Positions 1-5,419 of a DNA stretch of 5,419 nt are shown here, one piece after another (the stretch's first letter is position 1; each line of letters opens with the position of its first letter). The DNA is from Deltaproteobacteria bacterium. Its GTDB lineage: Bacteria > Desulfobacterota > Syntrophia > Syntrophales > UBA2210. A model generated the notes under the pieces. It was not told where the DNA came from, made no database searches, and saw nothing but the letters and a program-made list of their open reading frames with translations. The stretch lies in the NCBI GenBank assembly GCA_030603465.1, contig JAUVXT010000183.1:1-5419 (forward strand), read 5' to 3'. Position numbers and translations under genes: made by a program.

Positions 1-181
1 GTGCTGGATTTTTCCCGGTCGCCCCCCATGCGGGGGTGTGGATTGAAACCGTTTCGTGTACTTTCATGTCCTTTATATTCGCGGTCGCCCCCCATGCGGG
101 GGTGTGGATTGAAACACCAGCTAAGTAAGCGCATTCCACAAAGTCCTGAGTCGCCCCCCATGCGGGGGCGTGGATTGAAAC
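1..181 (+). CRISPR. Type I-C CRISPR array, trailer end (3 repeats, 2 full spacers)
   Basis: Three 32-bp repeats lie at 18-49, 84-115 and 150-181. They start GTCGCCCCCC, contain an inverted C-run/G-run stem around CATGC, and end GTGGATTGAAAC. The two complete spacers (50-83 and 116-149) are 34 bp each and unrelated to each other. Positions 1-17 are the end of a further spacer, so the array continues to the left. From memory the repeat is very close to the 32-bp type I-C (Cas5d-processed) repeat of Desulfovibrio. The ATTGAAAC end is the usual 3' end of the repeat and supplies the crRNA 5' handle, so transcription runs left to right. The leader and cas genes should therefore lie beyond position 1, and these would be the oldest spacers. 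Repeats 1 and 2 are identical; repeat 3 differs by one base (GGGGGCG instead of GGGGGTG). The open reading frame crossing the array is an artefact. I could not assign targets to the spacers. Confidence 0.97.
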
Positions 182-185
182 TTCC

Positions 186-211
186 TGGGGACAGATTTAA
201 ATCTGTCCCCA
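186..211. repeat. 26-bp perfect palindrome next to the array
   Basis: The left arm TGGGGACAGATTT is followed directly by its exact reverse complement, with no spacer and a TTTAAA centre. It begins four bases after the last CRISPR repeat. No T-run follows on either strand, so it is not a standard intrinsic terminator, although as RNA it would still fold into a hairpin. From memory, GGGGACAGATTT-type palindromes recur as dispersed intergenic repeats in many proteobacterial genomes, often near REP-associated tyrosine (IS200-like) transposases. On that basis a dispersed palindromic element or MITE remnant is the best guess. It could instead be an operator or a read-through barrier for the array transcript. 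Confidence 0.85.
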
Positions 212-215
212 CTAT

Positions 216-231
216 GGAAAAACATCTTTCC
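216..231. other. Small stem-loop downstream of the array
   Basis: GGAAA (216-220) and TTTCC (227-231) are complementary around a 6-nt loop. The stem is only five base pairs and is not followed immediately by a T-run. With the preceding palindrome it may contribute to ending the pre-crRNA transcript, but it could also be chance. Confidence 0.25.
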
Positions 232-243
232 TGTGATCAATTT

Positions 244-273
244 TTGATGTAAAGTTATAACAAGCTGTATATT
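244..273 (+). promoter_or_regulatory. Possible sigma70-type promoter of the phosphate transporter gene
   Basis: TTGATG (244-249) and TATATT (268-273) match the -35 (4/6) and -10 (5/6) consensus with an 18-bp spacer, 56 bases before the start codon. An alternative -10, TATAAC, lies at 256-261 without a good -35. Two features overlap the upstream part. One is the inverted repeat ATCAA-TTT-TTGAT (236-248). The other is the pair CTGTGAT (231-237) and TTTTGAT (242-248), in the 7-N4-7 layout of a PhoB box; the first half fits CTGTCAT at 6/7, the second at only 4/7. Control by phosphate is plausible for the downstream gene but is not shown by this weak match. Confidence 0.35.
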
Positions 274-328
274 TCACATAGTAATAGATATTTAATTTTC
301 CGGTCCAGCCGGATTTAGAGGTTGATAA

Positions 329-1936
329 ATGACAATCAGTGTAATTATGGGATTAATGGGAGGGCTGGGATTGTTCCTCTTCGGGATGCATCTCTTGAGT
401 GACTCCATGAGGAAGCTCTCTCTCGGTTTTCTGAAGATTCTTCTCGAAAAGGTGACGTCTAACAGGGTGAAATCGGCTGCACTTGGTGTTGCTGTTACGT
501 CAATCATACAAAGTTCCAGCGCCACATCGGTGTTACTCATAGGATTTCTGAACGCGGGACTTATTACCTTGACGGCGGCCCTGCCCGTTATTTTCGGGGC
601 GAATATAGGTACCACAATTACGGCGCAGTTGATCGCCTTCAAATTGACCAAGTCGGCATTCTTCTTTGTTTTTATCGGCGCCATCGTCTATCTTTTCGCG
701 AAGAAAACCAAAAACAAGAACCGGGGGCGGGCGATTCTGGGATTCGGCATATTGTTCCTGGGACTTGCGACGATGGGGGCGTCGGTTAAACCGCTTGCGG
801 GCAATGAGACGATCATGAATCTCTTTTTAACCTTCGGGCAACATCCTTTTCTGGCAATTGTGATCGGTGTGGTTGTCACCGTCCTTTTGCAGAGCAGCAG
901 TACCACCATCGGTATGGTGATCGCCTTCGCGTCGGCAGGCCTTCTAGACCTTCCTTCTTCCGTGTATCTTATCCTGGGCGATAATATCGGGACATGCATA
1001 ACCGCCGTTCTTGCCAGCATCGGCGGAAAACTGGTCAGCAAGAGACTGGCTGTCGGCCATGTTCTCTTTAATGTAATCGGAACATTGATTGTTCTTCCCT
1101 TTATTCCCCTCTACCTCCATTATATTCCCATGCTTTCAGGCGATATTGCCCGGCAGATAGCAAACACCCATACGATCTTTAATATTGTTAATACGATCAT
1201 TTTACTCCCCTTCGTGCCCCTTTTCATAGGACTTCTGAATAAGATATTCCCGGGGAAAGACTATGAGATGATAGAGGCGAAATTTCTCGATGACAACCTG
1301 CTCCCCACTCCCGGTCTGGCAATAACGGCCGTTACCAAAGAGCTCTCCGCTATGCTGGGCCTCTGTCAGGAAATGTTGAAGAAGGCGAGGCAGTGCACTC
1401 TGTCGTACAATCATAAGCTGAAAAATGAAATCTCTATCGATGAAGAGTCCGTCGATGAAATGCAGAAGGATATAACAAGGTATCTCATCGAAATAACACA
1501 GCATGAACTGACGGAAAAACAGAGAAGTTTGATTCCCGCACTGCTTCACAGTGTTAATGACATCGAAAAGGTGGGTGATTACTGTGAAAGTCTTGTCCGG
1601 TTGACTCAGAGGGCATATGAAAATGATCTCACCTTTTCAGAGGGGGCCAAGGGGGAACTGGAAAAACTCTTCGATAAGACATACTTTCTCATGAGACACA
1701 CGAGAAAGGCGCTCGACAACAATGACGAGAAGGCGGCTAGGATTACACTGAACATCGAAGAAGAAATAGACGACCTGATAGATGCATATAAACTGACCCA
1801 TATTGAACGGCTTGAAGAAAAAATGTGCATCAGCGATGCGGGGCTCATCTATTCCGATATGCTTACAGACATTGAACGCTTGAACGATCACCTCTGTAAT
1901 ATTACAAAGGGGATACTCCATATCGGAAAGAGATAA
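329..1936 (+). CDS. Na/Pi cotransporter family protein with C-terminal PhoU-like domain
   Basis: This is an inner-membrane protein of the NptA/YjbB type (Na+/phosphate symporter family, SLC34-related), expected to move inorganic phosphate coupled to sodium. The 535 residues have two parts. Residues 1-305 are hydrophobic and contain the inverted-repeat transport core: the paired signatures QSSSAT (61-66) and QSSSTT (188-193), each followed by a GxNIGT motif (GANIGTT 90-96, GDNIGTC 217-223). Residues about 330-530 are soluble, helical and PhoU-like, with two E-xxx-D metal-binding-type motifs: EKVGD at 413-417 and ERLND at 516-520. The length fits bacterial transporter-PhoU fusions. The start is supported by GAGG at 318-321, seven bases before ATG, and by the typical glycine-rich hydrophobic N-terminus. 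No Pst or other phosphate genes are next to it. Some bacterial members (E. coli YjbB) have been linked to phosphate export, so the direction of transport and the coupling ion are not certain. Confidence 0.93.
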   Translation: MTISVIMGLMGGLGLFLFGMHLLSDSMRKLSLGFLKILLEKVTSNRVKSAALGVAVTSIIQSSSATSVLLIGFLNAGLITLTAALPVIFGANIGTTITAQLIAFKLTKSAFFFVFIGAIVYLFAKKTKNKNRGRAILGFGILFLGLATMGASVKPLAGNETIMNLFLTFGQHPFLAIVIGVVVTVLLQSSSTTIGMVIAFASAGLLDLPSSVYLILGDNIGTCITAVLASIGGKLVSKRLAVGHVLFNVIGTLIVLPFIPLYLHYIPMLSGDIARQIANTHTIFNIVNTIILLPFVPLFIGLLNKIFPGKDYEMIEAKFLDDNLLPTPGLAITAVTKELSAMLGLCQEMLKKARQCTLSYNHKLKNEISIDEESVDEMQKDITRYLIEITQHELTEKQRSLIPALLHSVNDIEKVGDYCESLVRLTQRAYENDLTFSEGAKGELEKLFDKTYFLMRHTRKALDNNDEKAARITLNIEEEIDDLIDAYKLTHIERLEEKMCISDAGLIYSDMLTDIERLNDHLCNITKGILHIGKR

Positions 1937-1961
1937 GGTGAGAAGATGGGCATCCGGTAAA

Positions 1962-1992
1962 AGGCGCGTCAAATTTAAAACGCCTCAATTTT
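1962..1992 (+). terminator. Weak intrinsic terminator after the transporter gene
   Basis: AGGCG (1962-1966) pairs with CGCCT (1981-1985) across a 14-nt loop, and the tract CAATTTT follows. It lies 26 bases after the transporter stop codon, where a terminator is expected. The stem is short and the T-tract is interrupted, so the call is weak. Confidence 0.35.
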
Positions 1993-1995
1993 CAC

Positions 1996-2024
1996 TTGAC
2001 AGAAAGGGCCGTATTCGTTATCAA
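1996..2024 (+). promoter_or_regulatory. Probable sigma70 promoter for the bactofilin/receiver unit
   Basis: A perfect -35 box TTGACA (1996-2001) is separated by 17 bp from TATCAA (2019-2024, 4/6 to the -10 consensus). Transcription would begin near 2031, giving a leader of about 250 nt before the bactofilin start codon. It sits directly downstream of the weak terminator. A second, poorer candidate closer to the gene is TTAAAG (2221-2226) with CATAAT (2245-2250) at an 18-bp spacing. Which one is used cannot be decided from sequence. Confidence 0.5.
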
Positions 2025-2067
2025 TCGTACAATTACCCTTCATGTAATGTTTCAGGAACATCTGGAC

Positions 2068-2083
2068 TTGACGTAAGGGTCAA
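2068..2083. promoter_or_regulatory. Inverted repeat TTGAC-N6-GTCAA, copy 1
   Basis: The arms TTGAC (2068-2072) and GTCAA (2079-2083) are perfectly complementary around GTAAGG. This is the size and symmetry of a dimeric regulator site. It lies downstream of the likely promoter, within the long leader. No regulator can be named. Confidence 0.4.
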
Positions 2084-2085
2084 AG

Positions 2086-2106
2086 CGGAGGTTTTCTCGA
2101 CTTCCG
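2086..2106 (+). other. Possible leader-RNA hairpin
   Basis: CGGAGG (2086-2091) can pair with CTTCCG (2101-2106), six pairs including one G-U, around a 9-nt loop. It lies in the presumed untranslated leader of the bactofilin transcript. No T-run follows, so it is not a terminator. I do not recognise a riboswitch here. Confidence 0.2.
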
Positions 2107-2150
2107 GGTTACTTTCCATCATGATACAGTAAAATGGCATAGGGGGTTTT

Positions 2151-2172
2151 TTGACAAAATCGTCAAGGTCAA
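2151..2172. promoter_or_regulatory. Inverted repeat TTGAC-N6-GTCAA, copy 2, with an extra half-site
   Basis: TTGAC (2151-2155) and GTCAA (2162-2166) form a second repeat with the same arms and the same 6-bp spacing as copy 1, but an unrelated spacer (AAAATC). A further GTCAA follows at 2168-2172. The two copies are 83 bp apart, close to eight helical turns. The rest of the gap up to 2281 holds a tandem CTTGGAG/CTTGGAC (2204-2217) and no gene that I can support. Confidence 0.4.
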
Positions 2173-2281
2173 CTTTTCTTGTGCCGGAAGCCTTATGCTG
2201 TGACTTGGAGCTTGGACGCGTTAAAGATTCGATTTATTGTCAGACATAATATAGGTTTTTCTGTGAAAAGCGGGTATTGAT

Positions 2282-3130
2282 ATGATCTGGTCACTGCGAA
2301 AGAGGAAAAATCCTGATTCTTTAAAAGCAAGAGAAACGCTAAGCGCCTTTTTCGGGGAAGGCATTCAGCTTGAGGGAGTTCTGAAGTTTCAGGGCGCCTT
2401 AAGGATAGATGGTATTTTTAAAGGCGAAATTGCGACGGGTGGCACTCTTATTGTTGGAGAAGGGGGTGTGATCGAAGCCGATATATATGTTTCCGATATC
2501 ATGATCGGCGGAGAGGTCAAGGGAAGCATCATTGCCGGCAAGAGGATCGATATTGACGCATCCGGAAAGGTTGTTGGAGATATCCAGGCGCCCAGCGTCG
2601 TCATTCAGGATGGCGCGATTCTGAAGGGAAAGTGCAAGATACGTCAGAGGGAGGAGATTCTGGACCCCGTCATACATTTCGATCCCGCCTCTCAGGAAAG
2701 TGGGGGTGCAATATTGAGGCTGGGCGCGGATACGCCGGGGATGAGAAAGATGCGAACGGAAGACGTGCTACTGTCAAGGCTGCAACTTCTCATTATTATG
2801 TGCGCAGCCTACCTGAAGGATTATCCCACCGAAGAGCATAGAAAAGATGCGATAATAACAAATGCCAATCATGTGGCGAAAGGGTATGCGGATTTGAGTG
2901 TCTCCCTGGAGGGCATACAGGGTGACGAAGTATCCGAAGGCGGGATGGATTTTGAATATGTCTTTCGTCAAAGGGTTCGTCTGCTTGCTCTTATGGCCAA
3001 AGGTTTAGTAGAAGGCAATCCGATAGGCCAATTCAGGAAAAAAGCACTGGAAGAGAATGTGGATTTTATCGGCAAGGCAATCAACTTTGACGGTAAGATA
3101 ATCAATATGGACATCTTAAAGGTAGCTTGA
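2282..3130 (+). CDS. Bactofilin family protein with a long C-terminal extension
   Basis: Bactofilins (DUF583) are small beta-helical proteins that polymerise without nucleotide and serve as scaffolds for cell-wall, stalk, polarity or chromosome-positioning functions. Residues about 20-120 are the bactofilin core. It starts with the family-typical LSAFFGEGIQLEG and GALRIDGIFKGEI and continues as short glycine-punctuated strands such as GEVKGSIIAGKRIDI and GKVVGDIQAPSVVIQDGA. A basic tail (RKRK, residues 6-9) precedes it. Most bactofilins end soon after the core; this one, 282 residues long, continues for about 160. Residues 121-155 look flexible, and 156-270 are predicted helical and contain an internal duplication (residues 162-200 against 227-265). 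I do not recognise this extra region. The ATG is fixed by an in-frame stop at 2264-2266, although the ribosome-binding site is poor (AGCGGG). The receiver gene starts 15 bp downstream, so the two are very probably one operon. Confidence 0.93.
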   Translation: MIWSLRKRKNPDSLKARETLSAFFGEGIQLEGVLKFQGALRIDGIFKGEIATGGTLIVGEGGVIEADIYVSDIMIGGEVKGSIIAGKRIDIDASGKVVGDIQAPSVVIQDGAILKGKCKIRQREEILDPVIHFDPASQESGGAILRLGADTPGMRKMRTEDVLLSRLQLLIIMCAAYLKDYPTEEHRKDAIITNANHVAKGYADLSVSLEGIQGDEVSEGGMDFEYVFRQRVRLLALMAKGLVEGNPIGQFRKKALEENVDFIGKAINFDGKIINMDILKVA

Positions 3131-3145
3131 GGTGCATCAATCTAA

Positions 3146-3544
3146 ATGCGAAACGTAAAAATCGCTGTAGTCGAGAGTGACGGCACTGTCAGGGATTTTA
3201 TAGTTAATCTGTTGACATACTGTGTGAACAGGCATGTCCTGTCTTTTGAAGAAGGTCAATCCGCGTGGGCTTATTTTAAAGAGCATGACGATGTAGATAT
3301 AATTATATTGGAGGTCGGTCTGCCGGGGATGAACGGCCTTGATATCCTGGGCAGGGTAAAGGAGCTGGACCCTGAAAAAATCTGCGTTGCCATGTCCGCA
3401 AATCCGGAAGATGAAGTGGCTGCAAGGAATTTAGGAGCAGATGCCTTTCTGGCCAAGCCCTTTGATATGGACGACTTATTCAGTGTTGTGCAGTCATTTG
3501 TCGCCGAAGATAATAAGCCTTCCGGGGATATAACCAAAAAATAA
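3146..3544 (+). CDS. Stand-alone receiver (CheY-like) protein lacking the phosphoacceptor Asp
   Basis: This 132-residue protein is a single response-regulator receiver domain (about 4-120) with a short polar tail and no output domain. The fold signatures are clear: KIAVVES at strand 1, DIIILEVGLPGMNGLDIL at strand 3, the switch Ser84 in AMSAN, the aromatic F101, and the conserved Lys104-Pro105 in LAKPF. However, the phosphorylated Asp (CheY D57) is Glu56, codon GAG at 3311-3313, and the metal-binding acidic pair (CheY D12/D13) is Glu10-Ser11. Normal Mg2+-dependent Asp phosphorylation is therefore unlikely. Glu can mimic the phosphorylated state in some receivers, so a fixed adaptor or protein-interaction role is possible. 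The start is certain: TAA immediately precedes the ATG in frame. GAGGTG (3129-3134) overlaps the bactofilin stop, which suggests translational coupling. Its partner is unknown. Confidence 0.92.
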   Translation: MRNVKIAVVESDGTVRDFIVNLLTYCVNRHVLSFEEGQSAWAYFKEHDDVDIIILEVGLPGMNGLDILGRVKELDPEKICVAMSANPEDEVAARNLGADAFLAKPFDMDDLFSVVQSFVAEDNKPSGDITKK

Positions 3545-3563
3545 CCTCAAAAAAATAATCTTA
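3545..3563. other. 19-bp convergent junction without a clear terminator
   Basis: The receiver gene and the peptidase gene end facing each other with 19 AT-rich bases between their stop codons. I see no stem-loop with a T-run for either direction. Transcription may overlap, or it may end within the opposing coding region. Confidence 0.5.
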
Positions 3564-5419
3564 TCAGAGTACTTCAAAAACAGTGAGGGGTAATCCCCCT
3601 TCTTTTACCGCATCATTTATGGCGCTTTCAGAACCGAGAACCTTTACCAGACCGGTTTTGCGGGCCTTCCTTAAAACTTCCGCGAAGTTCCTGAAATCAT
3701 CGACGCCGGTGGACAGGACCTCATCGCGAACCTGCTGGAGATATTCATCGGTGGTTCCCGTCAGATAGCGTATCAAGGATGTGTACCCCTTCGCATCGGG
3801 CAGCATGTAGGCATCCATGTCCCCTATGGCGCCTGTGATGCACTTTGTGAGTTCGTTCTCATCGAGGGCGACGTTGCCCAGAAACTCTGCCGTTTCATCG
3901 AATACATCCAGTGTCTTAATGAGATTGGGATCTCTGTATGAAAGAAAGGTGAGAATTCCCGACAGGTGATCGAAGGAGCAGAAGGCGCCGTATGCTCCGC
4001 CCTGAACGCGTACGCGGTCCCACAACCAGGAGGTCCTCAGATAACGCGTGACAACTCCCGTCGATCCCTTAAACCGGTATCCCCGCCGGTAAAGATCTAT
4101 CCCCTTCCCAACATAATTGACCTTTGCGGGGACGGTCATTCCTTCAAAATCATCGGGGGCCTTTGGCGACCATTCAACATGGCGGGGATCTTTTGCCGGG
4201 AATTTCCCCAGAAAGTTATCGATGTGAGTCGTGGCATTCGTCCATCCTTCTTTGTCGACGGTTGCGTTGACCAGCATGGACTTTCTGTTCAGCAGTATCT
4301 GCAGCATTTCTTTCAGTGTGGCTGACACTGACGGCCACTCATCATCCACCTTCTTGACCAGCTCTCGCAGAAAAAAGAGGTAGGTTATACCATCCATCTG
4401 CTCCGCCGCCCATCCCGATTCGCTGAAATGGGATCGTAATCTGAGGTTAACTACCTGGTGCCCGCTCGGTATTATGGATTGTTCCTGCCTCGCCTTTTCT
4501 TCCAGGACCATCTGTTTAAAACGTTCCTGATTGTCCAGTCGAGGGTTTGAGAGGAGATCCTCGATAATACCTAAAAGGTCGGGCACCCTGGACAGAACCG
4601 CCTTTCCCCTGAGAAACAGCCTTGCCTCCGTTTCCTCTTTGTTTCTTACCAGGGAAGTGAGTATGGAGGAGTGAATGCCACCCGTTTTACGGCCTATTCT
4701 CTGAGAAATCTTTACGTAGTCTTCCTTTTGGGTCCCCATCTCTAGAAGCGCGCGGCTGAAGAGGGGAATGTAGGGGATATACTTTTGCGGAAGCTCATGC
4801 AGGTTGAATCCTATGTCCAGGTATAATATGCCGTTTGTAGATATGTCATGGTATAGAATCTTTACATCTTCCCTTTCGAGGATCGCCATGGGGATCTTTT
4901 TGTTTTCCTGTTCCAGATCCTCAAGCTTCAATGTGGGTATTGTTGCCAGCGCTTCGGGAGAATCGGGTTTTTCCTGTATCTCCTTAAGCTCTCTTGTGTT
5001 TTCCCGTATCTTTTCAATTTCACCCTTATCCATCGCCTTTCGGGCGGAATCCAGTCTTTCCCTCTCGTCAGATTCTTCTTTTTTCCCCAGATTCGTATCC
5101 GGTTCCAGGACGACGGTGGCGCGGTGTGAATTCTTCAAAAAGTGACGATCGATGATGTTTTCAAAATATCTATTCTCTGATTTGAGGCGCGATTTTATAT
5201 CCTTCAACTGCGATTCGAAGGGGAGCAGGGCCAGGGGGTCTCCATCGTACAGCCATGTGGTAAGCGCGGTAAGCATCAGCGTAAGTCCCCGCGGATAACT
5301 TCCCGTGTTATACTCTCTCAAGCGGAATTCTGTCGTGTTGACTGCCGCTTCCACTGTATGCGGATCGATCCCGTTCTCCTTGAGACCATTTAATGTATCG
5401 ATGATAAGGGATTCCACGC
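3564..5419 (-). CDS. M16C metallopeptidase, PreP/Cym1-like, C-terminal part (partial)
   Basis: About 618 residues of a large zinc peptidase related to mitochondrial/plastid presequence protease; the N-terminus lies beyond position 5419. The GTG at 5415-5417 is an internal codon, not a start. Whole family members are about 970 residues, so roughly 350 are missing, including the HxxEH zinc site. Counting from that GTG, residues 1-80 finish the second M16 domain. About 110-170 form the charged helical-hairpin linker of M16C-associated proteins (RENTRELKEIQEKPDSPEAL, then ATIPTLKLEDL). About 175-400 and 425-617 are the two C-terminal, non-zinc domains. RVRVQGGAYGAF (468-479) contains Arg470 and Tyr476, with the spacing of the Arg/Tyr pair that the distal half contributes to the active site in PreP. 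DPNLIKTLDVFDETAEFL (496-513) is also typical. Family members degrade unfolded peptides inside a closed chamber. No signal peptide can be assessed here. Confidence 0.93.
   Translation of the reverse strand, partial: VESLIIDTLNGLKENGIDPHTVEAAVNTTEFRLREYNTGSYPRGLTLMLTALTTWLYDGDPLALLPFESQLKDIKSRLKSENRYFENIIDRHFLKNSHRATVVLEPDTNLGKKEESDERERLDSARKAMDKGEIEKIRENTRELKEIQEKPDSPEALATIPTLKLEDLEQENKKIPMAILEREDVKILYHDISTNGILYLDIGFNLHELPQKYIPYIPLFSRALLEMGTQKEDYVKISQRIGRKTGGIHSSILTSLVRNKEETEARLFLRGKAVLSRVPDLLGIIEDLLSNPRLDNQERFKQMVLEEKARQEQSIIPSGHQVVNLRLRSHFSESGWAAEQMDGITYLFFLRELVKKVDDEWPSVSATLKEMLQILLNRKSMLVNATVDKEGWTNATTHIDNFLGKFPAKDPRHVEWSPKAPDDFEGMTVPAKVNYVGKGIDLYRRGYRFKGSTGVVTRYLRTSWLWDRVRVQGGAYGAFCSFDHLSGILTFLSYRDPNLIKTLDVFDETAEFLGNVALDENELTKCITGAIGDMDAYMLPDAKGYTSLIRYLTGTTDEYLQQVRDEVLSTGVDDFRNFAEVLRKARKTGLVKVLGSESAINDAVKEGGLPLTVFEVL

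Noticed and set aside
1..252. Open reading frame of 83 codons across the CRISPR array
   Set aside because: It consists of translated CRISPR repeats (a recurrent SPPMRG-type peptide) and spacers, and has no ribosome-binding site.
300..313. CCGG-TCCAG-CCGG hairpin just before the transporter ribosome-binding site
   Set aside because: The stem is only about five pairs; too short to claim as a regulatory structure.
2041..2125. Short reading frame on the minus strand starting ATGATGGAAAG
   Set aside because: Only about 25 codons, no ribosome-binding site or promoter, and it overlaps the regulatory-looking repeats.
1938..2132. 64-codon open reading frame after the transporter gene
   Set aside because: GTG start without a ribosome-binding site, no recognisable protein pattern, and it spans the likely terminator, promoter and inverted repeat.
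2204..2220. Sigma54 promoter suggested by TTGGAGCTTGGACGC
   Set aside because: The GG and GC elements are 9 rather than 10 bases apart, and the flanking consensus (TGGCAC, TTGC) is absent.
3966..4325. 119-codon plus-strand open reading frame opposite the peptidase gene
   Set aside because: It is the antisense shadow of a well-conserved M16C coding region containing the RVRVQGGAYG motif.
5415..5417. GTG as the start codon of the peptidase
   Set aside because: The reading frame stays open to the window edge, and the family needs about 350 more N-terminal residues including the zinc site. The gene is cut by the window rather than truncated.

Overview
The window looks like a chromosomal segment of a Gram-negative bacterium, most likely an anaerobe of the Desulfobacterota (former Deltaproteobacteria). 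This is inferred from a type I-C CRISPR repeat close to the one I recall from Desulfovibrio, a bactofilin gene, and a large M16C (PreP/Cym1-like) peptidase. No taxonomic marker gene is present, so the assignment is tentative.

Layout. Positions 1-181 are the trailer end of a CRISPR array: three 32-bp repeats and two complete 34-bp spacers, with the leader and any cas genes expected to the left, outside the window. A perfect 26-bp palindrome (186-211) lies four bases after the last repeat. A short AT-rich region with a possible promoter leads into a 535-residue Na+/phosphate cotransporter with a fused PhoU-like domain (329-1936, +). A 345-bp gene-free region follows (1937-2281). It holds a weak terminator, a good sigma70-type promoter, and a cluster of TTGAC/GTCAA pentamers that includes two identical-architecture inverted repeats. 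Next is a two-gene unit on the + strand: a bactofilin with a long extra C-terminal region (2282-3130), and a stand-alone receiver-domain protein (3146-3544) whose phosphoacceptor Asp is replaced by Glu. Converging on it from the right is the C-terminal two-thirds of an M16C metallopeptidase (3564-5419, -), which runs off the window.

How the genes relate. The transporter and the peptidase look like independent housekeeping genes. The bactofilin and the pseudo-receiver are almost certainly co-transcribed: the gap is 15 bp, and the receiver's ribosome-binding site overlaps the bactofilin stop codon. They are the most interesting part of the window. A polymer-forming beta-helical scaffold protein carries a duplicated helical module of unknown function and is paired with a receiver that probably cannot use the normal phosphorylation switch. 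What the pair does is not known from the sequence; a scaffold plus a fixed-state adaptor is my inference.
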